NCBI GenBank assembly: GCA_038199755.1
Contig: JBBPYR010000136.1
Coordinates: 1-15,244, forward strand
Direction: 5' to 3'
From: JBBPYR01 sp038199755
GTDB taxonomy: Bacteria > Chloroflexota > Ktedonobacteria > Ktedonobacterales > Ktedonobacteraceae
Length of the DNA stretch: 15,244 bases
Shown: in pieces, positions 6,409 through 13,646 of the stretch
How positions within the stretch are numbered: the stretch's first letter is position 1
Layout: every line of letters begins with the position of its first letter
Made by a program: the position numbers and the translations under genes
The notes under the pieces: model-generated
What the model was told of the DNA's origin: nothing
What the model saw: only the letters and a program-made list of their open reading frames with translations
The model's database searches: none

Positions 6409-6426
6409 TTACCGACTGATCGGTAA
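6409..6426 (+). promoter_or_regulatory. TetR operator upstream of the MMPL exporter
   Basis: TTACCGACTGATCGGTAA has perfect 7-bp arms (TTACCGA and TCGGTAA) around a 4-bp centre. It shares half-site and length with 5708-5725 and lies 20 nt before the exporter start. No strong -35/-10 pair is visible here, so the gene may rely on a weak local promoter plus read-through from tetR. Confidence 0.75.
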
Positions 6427-6445
6427 CATAGATAAATACGGAGAA

Positions 6446-8893
6446 ATGATACTCATGATTACGCGCATACTACACACCATCACGGACGCCGCCTCGTCAC
6501 GCCGTGGCAAATTCGTGACTATGGGCCTCTGGTTGGTTCTCGCGGTCGTGCTGGTGCTGATCGCACCAAAGCTTGCAGACATCTACAATAATGCTGGCAC
6601 GAGCGGCATTCCCTCGGATGCCCCTTCCACCATTGCCAGTCAACTGCAAACGAAAGAGTTTCCAGGAAGTCGCGGCACCCCCGCGATCCTCGTATTTTAT
6701 GATCGCTCAGGACTGAGCAGCGATGATCTCGCAAAGGTGAAGCAGGTCAGCGATTGGTTGACCTCTGCCCAGAAACCAAGCGCAGTGACCACTGTGCTTT
6801 CGAGTACGACTGTTCCACAGGCCGCAAAACAGCTAACCTCTAAGGACAACACAACGATAACGGTGGTCGCCACCATCAAAGATAGCGCAACCACTGATGT
6901 TGTTATGCGCAATGTAGAGTCTATCCGCACCTATCTCGCGCAGGTGACGAAGAATACACCGCTCCAGGCGCACGTTACTGGACCTGCTGGAATTATTGTT
7001 GATGCGGGCCTCATCTTCGCTGGTACCGATCTTCCCCTGCTGCTGGGTACGGTTGGCCTCGTCCTTGTGCTACTCATTTTGCTCTATCGTTCGCCAATTC
7101 TGGCGTTTCTACCGCTGCTTGGTGTCGGTTGGGTCTTGCAAATAGTCAATGCCCTGCTCGGCTTCGCTGGCAAGACTGGTATATTTAGCATCAGTCAGCA
7201 AGCAACCTCTATCATGACGGTGCTCTTGTTCGGGGCAGGCACGGATTATAGTATCTTCGTGGCCTCGCGTTTTCGGGAGGAGTTACTGCTCACAGAGGAC
7301 AAATATGTTGCCATGCGTGCCACCATGCGGGCCGTTGGCGAGGCCATTACCTCTAGCGCGGGTACCGTCATTCTCGCTCTCCTCACGCTGATCTTTACCT
7401 TCATCGGCCTCTATAGTTCACTTGGCCCGACACTAGCCCTTGCAGTCGCTGTAATGCTGATTGCGGGTTTGACACTTGTCCCTGCTCTGCTCGTCTGGTT
7501 GGGACGTGCCGCCTACTGGCCTTTTGTGCCGCGTTACAATCCAGCATACGTCGCGCAAGAAGAGGGAACATCGCTACGAGGTTTCTGGGGACGCCTCGGA
7601 ACATGGACCGCGAAACATCGTATCGCGGCAGTGCTTTCAAGCGTGGTGCTGCTCGGCATTTTTACGTTGGGCAATATTGGTTCGCTACCAAGCTATAATT
7701 TCCTGACTGCATTCAGAAAACCGACCGACTCCGGTTCCGGCTTTGCTATCCTGCAAGATCATTTTGCTGCTGGCACACTTGCCCCTACAATTGTGCTGGT
7801 GAAACTACACGGCACATCACCTGATGCCTATCAACATCTTACGCAGATTGACGCGATCAACGTGGCCCTGCAAAAGGTGTCTGGCGTGGCACAGGTGCAG
7901 GGGCCAACCCGTCCCGATGGTAACGCGCCAAGTGTTGATCCCGCGACCCTCCAAAGCGCGATTGCCGCGTTACCGCAGAGTGTACGCACCGCTATTCGCT
8001 CAGGGCAGGCACCCGCACTCTGCCAAGGGCCACAGTGCCCACCCACCAACCCACAACAGGGGGCGATTATTGGTGCCTATGCCGCTAGCAGTCAAAATGT
8101 TTCCCCTGACAATAGCACCGTCCAATACTCGGTGATCCTGAAGGATGATCCCTATTCCGTTGCTGCCATTGACCGTATTGCACCGCTGCGTGATGCGCTC
8201 AACAACGCACTGCATGATAACCACTTGGGTAGCAATGATGCTACAATCGGCGATCCCTACTACGCTGGACAGACCTCCTTGTTGGCTGATACCGCGCAAT
8301 ATAACCAGCATGACACGCTACTCATCGTACCTACAGTATTGTTGCTGGTTGGCATCATTCTCGCCTTGCTCTTGCGCAGCCTGATCGCACCGCTCTACCT
8401 ACTCGGTGCCGTCACGCTCAACTACTACGCCGCGATTGGCCTCTGTGGTTTTTTCTTTCAGCGTATCGAAGGTCAGGACGGTTTCAATTATGCCGTTCCC
8501 TTATACACCTTCATCTTTCTCGTCGCCCTCGGTGCCGACTACACCATCTTCCTGATGTCGCGTGTGCGTGAAGAGGGACAACGCCACGGCCTTGAGCGCG
8601 GTGTACCCTTTGCCGTATCGCGCACCGGCGGTGTGATCACGTCTGCTGGCCTCATTCTGGCGGGCACCTTTGCCGTGCTCACGACGCTCCCGCTCAATAT
8701 TCTGTATCAATTTGGCGTCTGCGTCGCCGTTGGCATCCTGCTCGACACCTTCATCGTGCGTGGCCTCCTCGTGCCAGGCCTAGTCCTGCTCCTCGGCAAG
8801 TGGAACTGGTGGCCCAGCCACCTCGAATCTCTCCCCCTTGCCAAGGCAGACATAGAGCCGCAGACGACCCTCGCCACGAAGACCGAAGTGTAG
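6446..8893 (+). CDS. MMPL/RND-superfamily exporter
   Basis: An 815-residue membrane transporter with the two-repeat RND/MMPL plan. TM1 is at about 25-41, then an extracytoplasmic domain (to about 190), a TM bundle (about 193-350), a second TM start near 392-410, a second extracytoplasmic domain (about 415-622) and a final TM bundle (about 624-785). Each half carries the MMPL proton-relay motif: GTDYSIFVASRFREE (Asp267-Tyr268) and GADYTIFLMSRVREE (Asp698-Tyr699). The family exports lipids or hydrophobic drugs by proton antiport; the substrate is unknown here. Cys526 and Cys531 in the second outer domain could form a disulphide. GGAG at 6440-6443 lies 2 nt from the ATG at 6446 and 11 nt from an in-frame ATG at 6455, so either start is possible. 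Control by the upstream TetR protein is predicted. Confidence 0.92.
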   Translation: MILMITRILHTITDAASSRRGKFVTMGLWLVLAVVLVLIAPKLADIYNNAGTSGIPSDAPSTIASQLQTKEFPGSRGTPAILVFYDRSGLSSDDLAKVKQVSDWLTSAQKPSAVTTVLSSTTVPQAAKQLTSKDNTTITVVATIKDSATTDVVMRNVESIRTYLAQVTKNTPLQAHVTGPAGIIVDAGLIFAGTDLPLLLGTVGLVLVLLILLYRSPILAFLPLLGVGWVLQIVNALLGFAGKTGIFSISQQATSIMTVLLFGAGTDYSIFVASRFREELLLTEDKYVAMRATMRAVGEAITSSAGTVILALLTLIFTFIGLYSSLGPTLALAVAVMLIAGLTLVPALLVWLGRAAYWPFVPRYNPAYVAQEEGTSLRGFWGRLGTWTAKHRIAAVLSSVVLLGIFTLGNIGSLPSYNFLTAFRKPTDSGSGFAILQDHFAAGTLAPTIVLVKLHGTSPDAYQHLTQIDAINVALQKVSGVAQVQGPTRPDGNAPSVDPATLQSAIAALPQSVRTAIRSGQAPALCQGPQCPPTNPQQGAIIGAYAASSQNVSPDNSTVQYSVILKDDPYSVAAIDRIAPLRDALNNALHDNHLGSNDATIGDPYYAGQTSLLADTAQYNQHDTLLIVPTVLLLVGIILALLLRSLIAPLYLLGAVTLNYYAAIGLCGFFFQRIEGQDGFNYAVPLYTFIFLVALGADYTIFLMSRVREEGQRHGLERGVPFAVSRTGGVITSAGLILAGTFAVLTTLPLNILYQFGVCVAVGILLDTFIVRGLLVPGLVLLLGKWNWWPSHLESLPLAKADIEPQTTLATKTEV

Positions 8894-8982
8894 TCGAAGC
8901 AAATGAAGAGGTGCAGCATAATCCTGAAAAACATCATCATCGGTTGGTACAATACGCCAATATATTGCAAACAAACCCTACA

Positions 8983-9041
8983 CGCAGACCGTCCCCAGCA
9001 GCAGTGAAGCGCGCTTCGCTGCTGCTGGGGACGGTCTTGCG
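8983..9041. repeat. 52-nt near-perfect palindrome
   Basis: The left arm 8986-9004 (AGACCGTCCCCAGCAGCAG) is exactly complementary to 9019-9037. The centre GAAGCGCGCTTC (9006-9017) is itself a perfect palindrome, with only the T9005/G9018 wobble between. CGC at 8983-8985 pairs with GCG at 9039-9041 around one bulged T. It may terminate the exporter transcript or be a dispersed repeat. There is no T-run after the stem. Confidence 0.7.
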
Positions 9042-9154
9042 GTCGCCATGCCACAATTTGATCGCACCTTGGGGGCAGAAACGCCGTCGTAGGCAAAAGG
9101 GCGCGATAAAACGATATTGACGAAATAATCGGGGAATCAAACAGGCTGAATGGG

Positions 9155-9226
9155 CTCTGCATCCTCGCGGGGGAAAAGCAGGAGTGCAGAGGACGCAGTC
9201 CTTTGCCGGAGCCTGGGGTGTCCCAG
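9155..9226. repeat. Three tandem hairpins
   Basis: Hairpin 1: CTCTGCATCCT at 9155-9165 pairs with 9180-9191 with one bulged G. Hairpin 2: AGGAC-GCA-GTCCT at 9190-9202. Hairpin 3: CTGGG-GTGT-CCCAG at 9213-9226. The run looks like a structured intergenic repeat or RNA leader. It ends about 100 nt before the Uma2 start. Confidence 0.5.
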
Positions 9227-9329
9227 ATTCCTTTCCCAAATCCCCTTAAAGGATGAAGAACCGCGTTTTAGCATATCTGGTTGTTTTTATGTACGTATGG
9301 TACACTGAGTTCACACAAGGAGGGAATAC

Positions 9330-9911
9330 ATGGCCGCAGATCCGCATCGCCTCTTGATGAGTGTGGAAGAATATTTGGAGCTTGACCGCAATAGCCTGAA
9401 TGCCCACTATGAGTACATTGATGGCATCGTTACCATGTTAGCAGGTGGCACCACCAATCATTCTCGCATCCGCATCAACGTGGTCAGTCTCCTCAAGACA
9501 GCCTTACGCGGTAGCCCTTATGATGTCTTCAACTCTGATCTGCGCGTCAGCATTTCCAGCGAACGCTATGTTCTTCCCGATGCTTCAGTCAGTTGCGATC
9601 CCGAGGATCTCAAAGGGGAGAACGATATCATTTACTCGCCCTGTATAATTGTTGAGGTGCTTTCTCCCTCGACAGAGGCGACCGACAGAGGGAAAAAGTT
9701 TCGCTACTATCAGGGTTGCCCTTCTATTCAGGAATATGTACTCATCAGCACGCAAGAGCAAGCCGTCGATGTCTATCGGCGAGCTAGTGATAACCTCTGG
9801 ACACTTCACCCGTTCGGACCCGGCGATGAGATAGAACTAAAAAGCATCAATGTCAGAATGCTTCTTGAAGCCCTTTATGAGAATGTAACGGTGCCGAGAG
9901 AGAATGCTTAG
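9330..9911 (+). CDS. Uma2-family (DUF820) putative nuclease, copy 2
   Basis: A 193-residue Uma2 protein of normal length. Motifs: HYEYIDG at 26-32, NSDLRV at 68-73 (Asp70), LPDASVSCDP at 82-91 (Asp84), IIVEVLSPSTEATDRGKK at 106-123 (Glu109, Lys122/123), and IQEYVLIS at 133-140. The putative PD-(D/E)XK residues are intact. AAGGAGGG at 9317-9324 precedes the ATG. It shares the VSCD segment with the other two copies in this window but is clearly diverged from both, so these are old paralogues rather than recent duplicates. A UPF0175-like small gene starts about 75-110 nt downstream. Nuclease function is inferred from the fold family. Confidence 0.9.
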   Translation: MAADPHRLLMSVEEYLELDRNSLNAHYEYIDGIVTMLAGGTTNHSRIRINVVSLLKTALRGSPYDVFNSDLRVSISSERYVLPDASVSCDPEDLKGENDIIYSPCIIVEVLSPSTEATDRGKKFRYYQGCPSIQEYVLISTQEQAVDVYRRASDNLWTLHPFGPGDEIELKSINVRMLLEALYENVTVPRENA

Positions 9912-9966
9912 CCTACGAGTTAACAAACTCAGCAGCTAATGCAGCTAAAAGAGAATGTATATGTAC

Positions 9967-9972
9967 TATAAT
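9967..9972 (+). promoter_or_regulatory. -10 box before the UPF0175-like gene
   Basis: TATAAT at 9967-9972 with no good -35. Transcription from about 9979 would leave only 8 nt before the ATG at 9987 but about 41 nt before the ATG at 10020, which supports the later start. TACGTATGGT (9972-9981) also occurs upstream of the Uma2 gene at 9292-9301. Confidence 0.4.
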
Positions 9973-10019
9973 ACGTATGGTGATGTATGTTCAAGAAGCC
10001 AAGAAAGCAGAAGGTCTCT

Positions 10020-10220
10020 ATGGAATTACACTTGCAGGTTCCTGAGCATTTAACAGGGAAGCGTCAGCAACAGTTAGAGGCACTCGCCTTTGAGTCTCTG
10101 GTCATACGACTCTACGCATTGGGCGAACTCTCTTCAGGGGAGGGAGCGACACTCTTAGGTTGCACAAGGCGAGAGTTTTCTGCTTCCACTCCTAATTTTA
10201 CCGAACCAGCTATTCGCTAA
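10020..10220 (+). CDS. UPF0175-like antitoxin-type small protein with an abnormal C-terminus
   Basis: A 66-residue reading frame (77 if the ATG at 9987 is used). The segment MELHLQVPEHL, then LEALAFESLVIRLYALGELSSGEGATLLGCTRREF, matches the pattern of UPF0175 proteins, small helical proteins often acting as antitoxins. Family members normally continue after REF with a short segment such as LDLL plus a beta-type tail. Here the frame goes to SASTPNFTEPAIR and stops. Dropping one T in the GTTTTC run at about 10170 gives REFLLPLL and an open frame to 10248, which suggests a frameshift, though the shifted tail is only a weak match. GAAGGT at 10010-10015 supports the ATG at 10020. It follows Uma2 copy 2 and converges on copy 3. 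Confidence 0.6.
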   Translation: MELHLQVPEHLTGKRQQQLEALAFESLVIRLYALGELSSGEGATLLGCTRREFSASTPNFTEPAIR

Positions 10221-10235
10221 AGACAGCACTTTAGC
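10216..10235. terminator. Weak hairpin between convergent genes
   Basis: GCTAAAG at 10216-10222 and CTTTAGC at 10229-10235 form a perfect 7-bp stem with a 6-nt loop, overlapping the stop codon of the UPF0175-like frame. No T-run follows, so terminator function is uncertain. Confidence 0.3.
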
Positions 10236-10270
10236 CAGAGGTTTATGACCTAGTATTCCTGAGAACTCAC

Positions 10271-10915
10271 TCACTCTTCTTCGTCATCGAAGACCAATCC
10301 TCGGTAAAACTCTGCAATCTCGATTTGTATCTCGATACTGAGCAGATCAACGGTCTCACCAGGTCCGTAATGGCGATAGAGCCAGGCCTTAGGGTTGGTA
10401 GGATTTTGCTCATTGCGTTGCCAAACTTCGACATATTGTGCGAACTGGCTGACCAAGACGATTTCCTGAATTGTTTGCTGGCTCTGATAGGCTTTAAACT
10501 TTGCTCCGCGATCTTTGGTTTCGGTGCTCGGAGAGAGCACCTCCACGACGACGCGAGGCGATTCTATGAGTGTATTATCTGATCTACTATCAGCCATATC
10601 ACAGGAAACCGTTGCATCAGGATAAACAAAATGAGGTTTTCCATCTCTCTTGACGGCAAGCAATACCTGGACATCTGCCCCGAAGACGGTACAGGAGCGA
10701 GATCGAAAGCGCATATCTAACGCGAATCGTGTATTATACGCAATCCGATCATGAGCAACACTTCCGCCGCTCATCATGTAAGCAATACCATCAATGTATT
10801 CATATTTGCGGTCGAGAGAGAGTCGCTCAAGTTGGCGATATTCCTCTTCTGCCATCTTCTTACCAGGACGATGCCACATAAGCTGTCCGTGCTCTTTGTG
10901 TGGATTTGTTGCCAT
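10271..10915 (-). CDS. Uma2-family (DUF820) putative nuclease, copy 3
   Basis: A 214-residue Uma2 protein, the longest of the three, with about 20 extra N-terminal residues (MATNPHKEHGQLMWHRPGKK). Motifs: KYEYIDG at 37-43, GADVQVLL at 79-86 (Asp81), YPDATVSCD at 98-106 (Asp100), VVVEVLSPSTETKDRGAKF at 122-140 (Glu125, Lys139), and IQEIVLVS at 149-156 where the other copies have IQEYVL or IQEYLL. The C-terminus is acidic (FDDEEE). The start at 10915 has AAAGGG about 6-7 nt upstream; Met13 is an alternative. It is transcribed towards Uma2 copy 2 and the UPF0175-like gene. A possible promoter is TTGCCG-N18-TATACT read on the minus strand at 11078-11049. Confidence 0.9.
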   Translation of the reverse strand: MATNPHKEHGQLMWHRPGKKMAEEEYRQLERLSLDRKYEYIDGIAYMMSGGSVAHDRIAYNTRFALDMRFRSRSCTVFGADVQVLLAVKRDGKPHFVYPDATVSCDMADSRSDNTLIESPRVVVEVLSPSTETKDRGAKFKAYQSQQTIQEIVLVSQFAQYVEVWQRNEQNPTNPKAWLYRHYGPGETVDLLSIEIQIEIAEFYRGLVFDDEEE

Positions 10916-11334
10916 TCCTCGCCCTTTCCAAGAACAATGCTTCGGTATCGAAGTGCCTGCTTCACTACTCCTTGAGAATGGTCATGCCTTGGCTTTCAGC
11001 GTTTTATCGCCTTGTGACGGAGCAATTGAGGGGCAATCTCATTTTTCAAGTATAGCATATGCAACTCCTTTCCGGCAATTTTACTGGAATTGTGAGCAGA
11101 GCTTTTGCCTTGTGCTTGGTGTAGAAGTGGGATTCGCCGTGGAAGTGGCTGTAAGATGTTTTAGGCGGCGAAAGGGCAGGAAGTTCTCCGCTTTATGCTC
11201 AACCAGGGAAGACGTTTTTCTAATCCCAACAAGCGAAACATAAGCGGATTAAATCCCTTTCCTTACTGTATTATAACTTGTATGGATCGTCTTTGTGCGA
11301 GGATGCATAGAGCCCAGCATCTTTTCAACTCAAC
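10916..11334. other. Intergenic spacer between divergent Uma2 copy 3 and the kinase
   Basis: No gene that I can support. The plus-strand frame at 10794-11243 is largely antisense to Uma2 copy 3 and has no family features. A possible minus-strand promoter lies at 11049-11078. A loose inverted match (CCGCTTTATG near 11189 and CATAAGCGG near 11239) is too weak to interpret. Confidence 0.4.
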
Positions 11335-11363
11335 TTGACATTGAATGTATGCTTGCTTACAAT
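11335..11363 (+). promoter_or_regulatory. Consensus promoter of the kinase-WD40 gene
   Basis: TTGACA at 11335-11340, exactly 17 nt, then TACAAT at 11358-11363. The predicted start near 11370 leaves a leader of about 32 nt before the ATG at 11402. This is one of the best sigma-70-type promoters in the window. Confidence 0.7.
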
Positions 11364-11401
11364 AGACTCAACTGAGAGATTATTGGCGAGGTGCAGAGGT
11401 T

Positions 11402-12862
11402 ATGCTTGTAGATTTGACAGGACACCAACTAGACTGGTATCGTTTGAAGAAACGCTTGGGCGAAGGCACATTCGGTACGGTCTATTTGGCGGATGACTTG
11501 CGTCGCAAGCGAGAGGTAGCGATCAAGGTGGTAGACCCTGCCACAACGACACAAGACCAATTCTATCGTGAGGTCAACGAATTGGTTCGTCTGCGTCACC
11601 CGCATATTATTCCTGTCATTGGCTTTGGCGTTGCGAATAGTATCCCCTACATCGTGATCGAGTATGCTCCCGGTGGTTCGCTGCATACTCAGCATCCCTG
11701 GGGGACACAACTGCCACTGGTGACTGTCGTGAGCTATGTGACGCAAATTGCTGCGGCCTTGCAACATGCGCATGATGACCAATTACTACATCGCGATGTC
11801 AAGCCAGACAACGTCCTGATTGGAGCGACTGGCGACGTGCTGCTGGGGGACTTTGGCATTGCGACGCTTTCCAAGACAGGTCTGGTGGATATCAACCAGC
11901 CGCTTCCTTCCTACAGACCTGGTGGCACGCCCTATTATATGGCTCCAGAACAATGTCAAGGGAAGCCCGAGAAAGCCAGTGACCAGTATGCGTTGGCGAT
12001 TATGGCCTACCAATGGCTTGTGGGCAAGCCGCCCTTTTATCAGGGGCAAGCCATCAATATCCAATACCAGCATGTATACATGTCCGTGCCTTCTCTTCGT
12101 GCCAGTGTGCCGACGCTCGATGAGCGTGTGGAAGCAGTCATCATGAAAGCGTTGGCGAAAGACCCAAACGCACGTTTCGTCTCGGTAGAGCAGTTCGCTC
12201 TGGCTCTCAAAGAGGCAAGCACAACTCCCACCATAGGAACTCGTGTTTTGGTCTATAGAGGGCATAGCACTGGCTATATCGTTGGCGTCTGGTCGCCTGA
12301 TGGTCGGCTCTTTGCCACAGGGGGAGCAACGGGAATCATCGACGTATGGAATGCGGCAACCAATGAGCGAATTTGGCAGCGTGACGAGTTTGTCGGTTCG
12401 GTCACGTCGTTAGCATGGTCGCCTGATGGGAGTCGGCTGGCCTCCGGCTCGAATGATCGGAGTGTGCAGGTGTGGGAGGCGAGCGGTGGTCAGCTGCTGT
12501 ACACGTACACTGGTCATTCTTCCGTTGTGAGATCGGTAGCATGGTCGCCTGATGGGAGTCGCTTGGCCTCTGGCTCTTTAGATAACACCGTGCAGGTGTG
12601 GGAGGCGAGTAGTGGTCGGCTGCTGTACACCTACTCCGGCCATTCTTTGTATGTAAACGGGGTGGCGTGGTCGCCCGATGGAAGTCGGCTGGCTTCTGCT
12701 TCTGCTGATCAGAGTATGCAGGTGTGGGAGGCGAACAGTGGTCGGCTGTTGCGCACATACACCGATCATACCTCTGAGGTCACGTCGGTGGCATGGTCGC
12801 CTGATGGCTTGCGGCTGGCCTCTGGCTCCTGGGGAGTCGTGTTGGTCTGGCAAGAAGGCTAA
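11402..12862 (+). CDS. Soluble Ser/Thr protein kinase with C-terminal WD40 repeats
   Basis: A 486-residue Hanks-type kinase fused to WD40 repeats. Kinase residues are complete: glycine loop GEGTFGTV at 20-27, Lys42 in VAIKVV, Glu57, catalytic loop HRDVKPDN at 130-137 (Asp132), DFG at 150-152, activation segment to GTPYYMAPEQ at 175-184, and Arg259. A short linker (about 270-283) leads directly into five WD40 repeats with the motif WSPDGxRLASGS...VQVWEA. No transmembrane segment separates kinase and sensor, so the protein should be cytoplasmic, unlike the many bacterial STPKs with an outer sensor. It probably phosphorylates partners recruited by the WD40 part; substrates are unknown. GAGG at 11388-11391 lies 10 nt before the ATG. 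No cognate phosphatase or FHA gene is nearby. Confidence 0.93.
   Translation: MLVDLTGHQLDWYRLKKRLGEGTFGTVYLADDLRRKREVAIKVVDPATTTQDQFYREVNELVRLRHPHIIPVIGFGVANSIPYIVIEYAPGGSLHTQHPWGTQLPLVTVVSYVTQIAAALQHAHDDQLLHRDVKPDNVLIGATGDVLLGDFGIATLSKTGLVDINQPLPSYRPGGTPYYMAPEQCQGKPEKASDQYALAIMAYQWLVGKPPFYQGQAINIQYQHVYMSVPSLRASVPTLDERVEAVIMKALAKDPNARFVSVEQFALALKEASTTPTIGTRVLVYRGHSTGYIVGVWSPDGRLFATGGATGIIDVWNAATNERIWQRDEFVGSVTSLAWSPDGSRLASGSNDRSVQVWEASGGQLLYTYTGHSSVVRSVAWSPDGSRLASGSLDNTVQVWEASSGRLLYTYSGHSLYVNGVAWSPDGSRLASASADQSMQVWEANSGRLLRTYTDHTSEVTSVAWSPDGLRLASGSWGVVLVWQEG
12255..12855 (+). repeat. Five in-frame 126-bp WD40-coding repeats
   Basis: The codons for WSPDG recur at an exact 126-nt spacing, the preceding codon starting at 12287, 12413, 12539, 12665 and 12791. 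That gives 42 residues per repeat. Repeats 2-4 are highly similar at DNA level (for example GATGGGAGTCG and CAGGTGTGGGAGGCGA recur), while repeat 1 and the truncated repeat 5 diverge. This pattern fits recent internal duplication and a repeat number that could change by slippage or recombination. Confidence 0.8.
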
Positions 12863-12870
12863 ACAGTAGG

Positions 12871-13248
12871 TTATTGCTCTTTAGTGTGGTGAGAGAGAGT
12901 TGAATTAATCTTCAACCCCTGCCACCATGCACTAGGTTCCGTATGAATACACGCCTCAGCAAGCTTTTTCGCGGTAGCCGTTTGCAAGCCTGCAGAGCAA
13001 TTGTTAATCCAATCCTGTGTATCGGCATAACCTTGAACTTGGTACTCTATTGCCTGGACAATGCATTCTAAAAGGTCGGCGTCTCGTGCAACCTTTGCTT
13101 CAAGTGATGTTCTTTCCTCATAATCATGAAACAGTGCCAGAATGTTCTCGGCAATCTCCTGTGGAAGTCGTTCCACCTGTTCTGAGACTGCCAGTTCTTC
13201 GCTCACTTCTGTATGGATGTAACGTTTTGCAACGCGGTGGAGATCCAT
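12871..13248 (-). pseudogene. N-terminally truncated HD-domain hydrolase (YfbR/HDDC2-like)
   Basis: A 125-residue frame that matches the C-terminal two-thirds of HD-domain nucleotide phosphohydrolases of the HD_3/HDDC2 type. It contains DLHRVAKRYI at 2-11, then FHDYEERTSLEAKVARDADLLE at about 40-61 with the late conserved Asp of RDAD, then EYQVQG and the terminal WWQGLK. In intact homologues about 70-80 residues precede this, including the H...HD metal motif and an EARTGD-type segment directly before the DLHRVAKRY-like stretch. All of that is missing, so the product should be inactive. An in-frame TGA lies nine codons upstream, and the XRE gene ends 13 nt before this frame. The cut therefore falls at about 13248-13262. 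The ribosome-binding region is poor. Confidence 0.65.
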
Positions 13249-13261
13249 GTCTTTGCTGCTT

Positions 13262-13489
13262 TTATCTTGTGCTCACATTGATGCCTGTAACATTAGCTAA
13301 CGTGAGTGTCTGCCCATAGATTTGGCTTAGTCCTCGTAACGTTTTATTAGCCGTGCTTCGGAGCACTGCATCTCCAGCCTTCATGCGAATAATAGTACGT
13401 TCATTTATTCCTGATAGGCGAGCCAGTTCCGCTTGGGTAGCTGGCATATTTTCTAGTAACTTTGCAAAATCATGCATTTCTATTGCCAC
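13262..13489 (-). CDS. Small XRE-type helix-turn-helix regulator
   Basis: A 75-residue Cro/C1-type DNA-binding protein that is almost only the HTH. ATQAELARLSGIN at 17-29 forms helices 2 and 3, followed by RTIIRMKAGDAVLRSTANKTLRGLSQIYG. I prefer the GTG at 13489 because GAGGA (complement of 13498-13502) lies 8 nt upstream; a GTG at 13504 would add five residues. The gene is divergent from the serine recombinase across a 150-bp region with back-to-back promoters. That is the usual place for an element-borne repressor controlling itself and the integrase. The 13-nt gap to the downstream HD fragment suggests transcription continues into it. Confidence 0.75.
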   Translation of the reverse strand: MAIEMHDFAKLLENMPATQAELARLSGINERTIIRMKAGDAVLRSTANKTLRGLSQIYGQTLTLANVTGINVSTR

Positions 13490-13537
13490 TAATAAAGTCC
13501 TCACATTCTATTTCATCCCGTTCAATATTTCGTGTCT

Positions 13538-13566
13538 AATATATCATACTTCATACTTGCATACAA
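13538..13566 (-). promoter_or_regulatory. Promoter of the XRE gene
   Basis: Read on the minus strand: TTGTAT (13566-13561), 17 nt, TATATT (13543-13538). The spacer contains TCATACT twice in tandem on the plus strand (13544-13550 and 13551-13557), a candidate repressor-binding repeat. Confidence 0.55.
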
Positions 13567-13581
13567 TCAGCACGATTATAG

Positions 13582-13615
13582 TTGACAAGTCACGACAAAA
13601 GTGGTATATACTACT
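13582..13615 (+). promoter_or_regulatory. Promoter and possible operator of the serine recombinase
   Basis: TTGACA at 13582-13587, 17 nt, TATATA at 13605-13610. The -10 box lies inside an imperfect 16-bp palindrome, AGTGGTATATACTACT, at 13600-13615 (one mismatched pair), a plausible binding site for the divergently encoded XRE protein. GAGGAG at 13635-13640 then gives an ideal ribosome-binding site 6 nt before the ATG. Confidence 0.65.
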
Positions 13616-13646
13616 TAAAAGCTGATGAATTTGTGAGGAGAATAGT

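Larger units (their letters stand above)
8894..9329. other. Non-coding spacer with structured repeats
   Basis: About 435 bp without a convincing gene. It contains a 52-nt near-perfect palindrome, three consecutive hairpins, and an extended -10-like site (TGGTACACT at 9298-9306) that may drive the Uma2 gene at 9330. The structured segments look like dispersed intergenic repeats, but only a genome-wide search could show that. Confidence 0.5.

Noticed and set aside
12402..12758. 118-codon repeat-containing minus-strand frame
   Set aside because: Its internal repeats simply mirror the 126-bp WD40-coding repeats on the other strand.
12255..12855. CRISPR-like regular repeat spacing
   Set aside because: The 126-bp period is in-frame coding sequence for WD40 repeats; no CRISPR repeat-spacer pattern or cas gene is present anywhere in the window.
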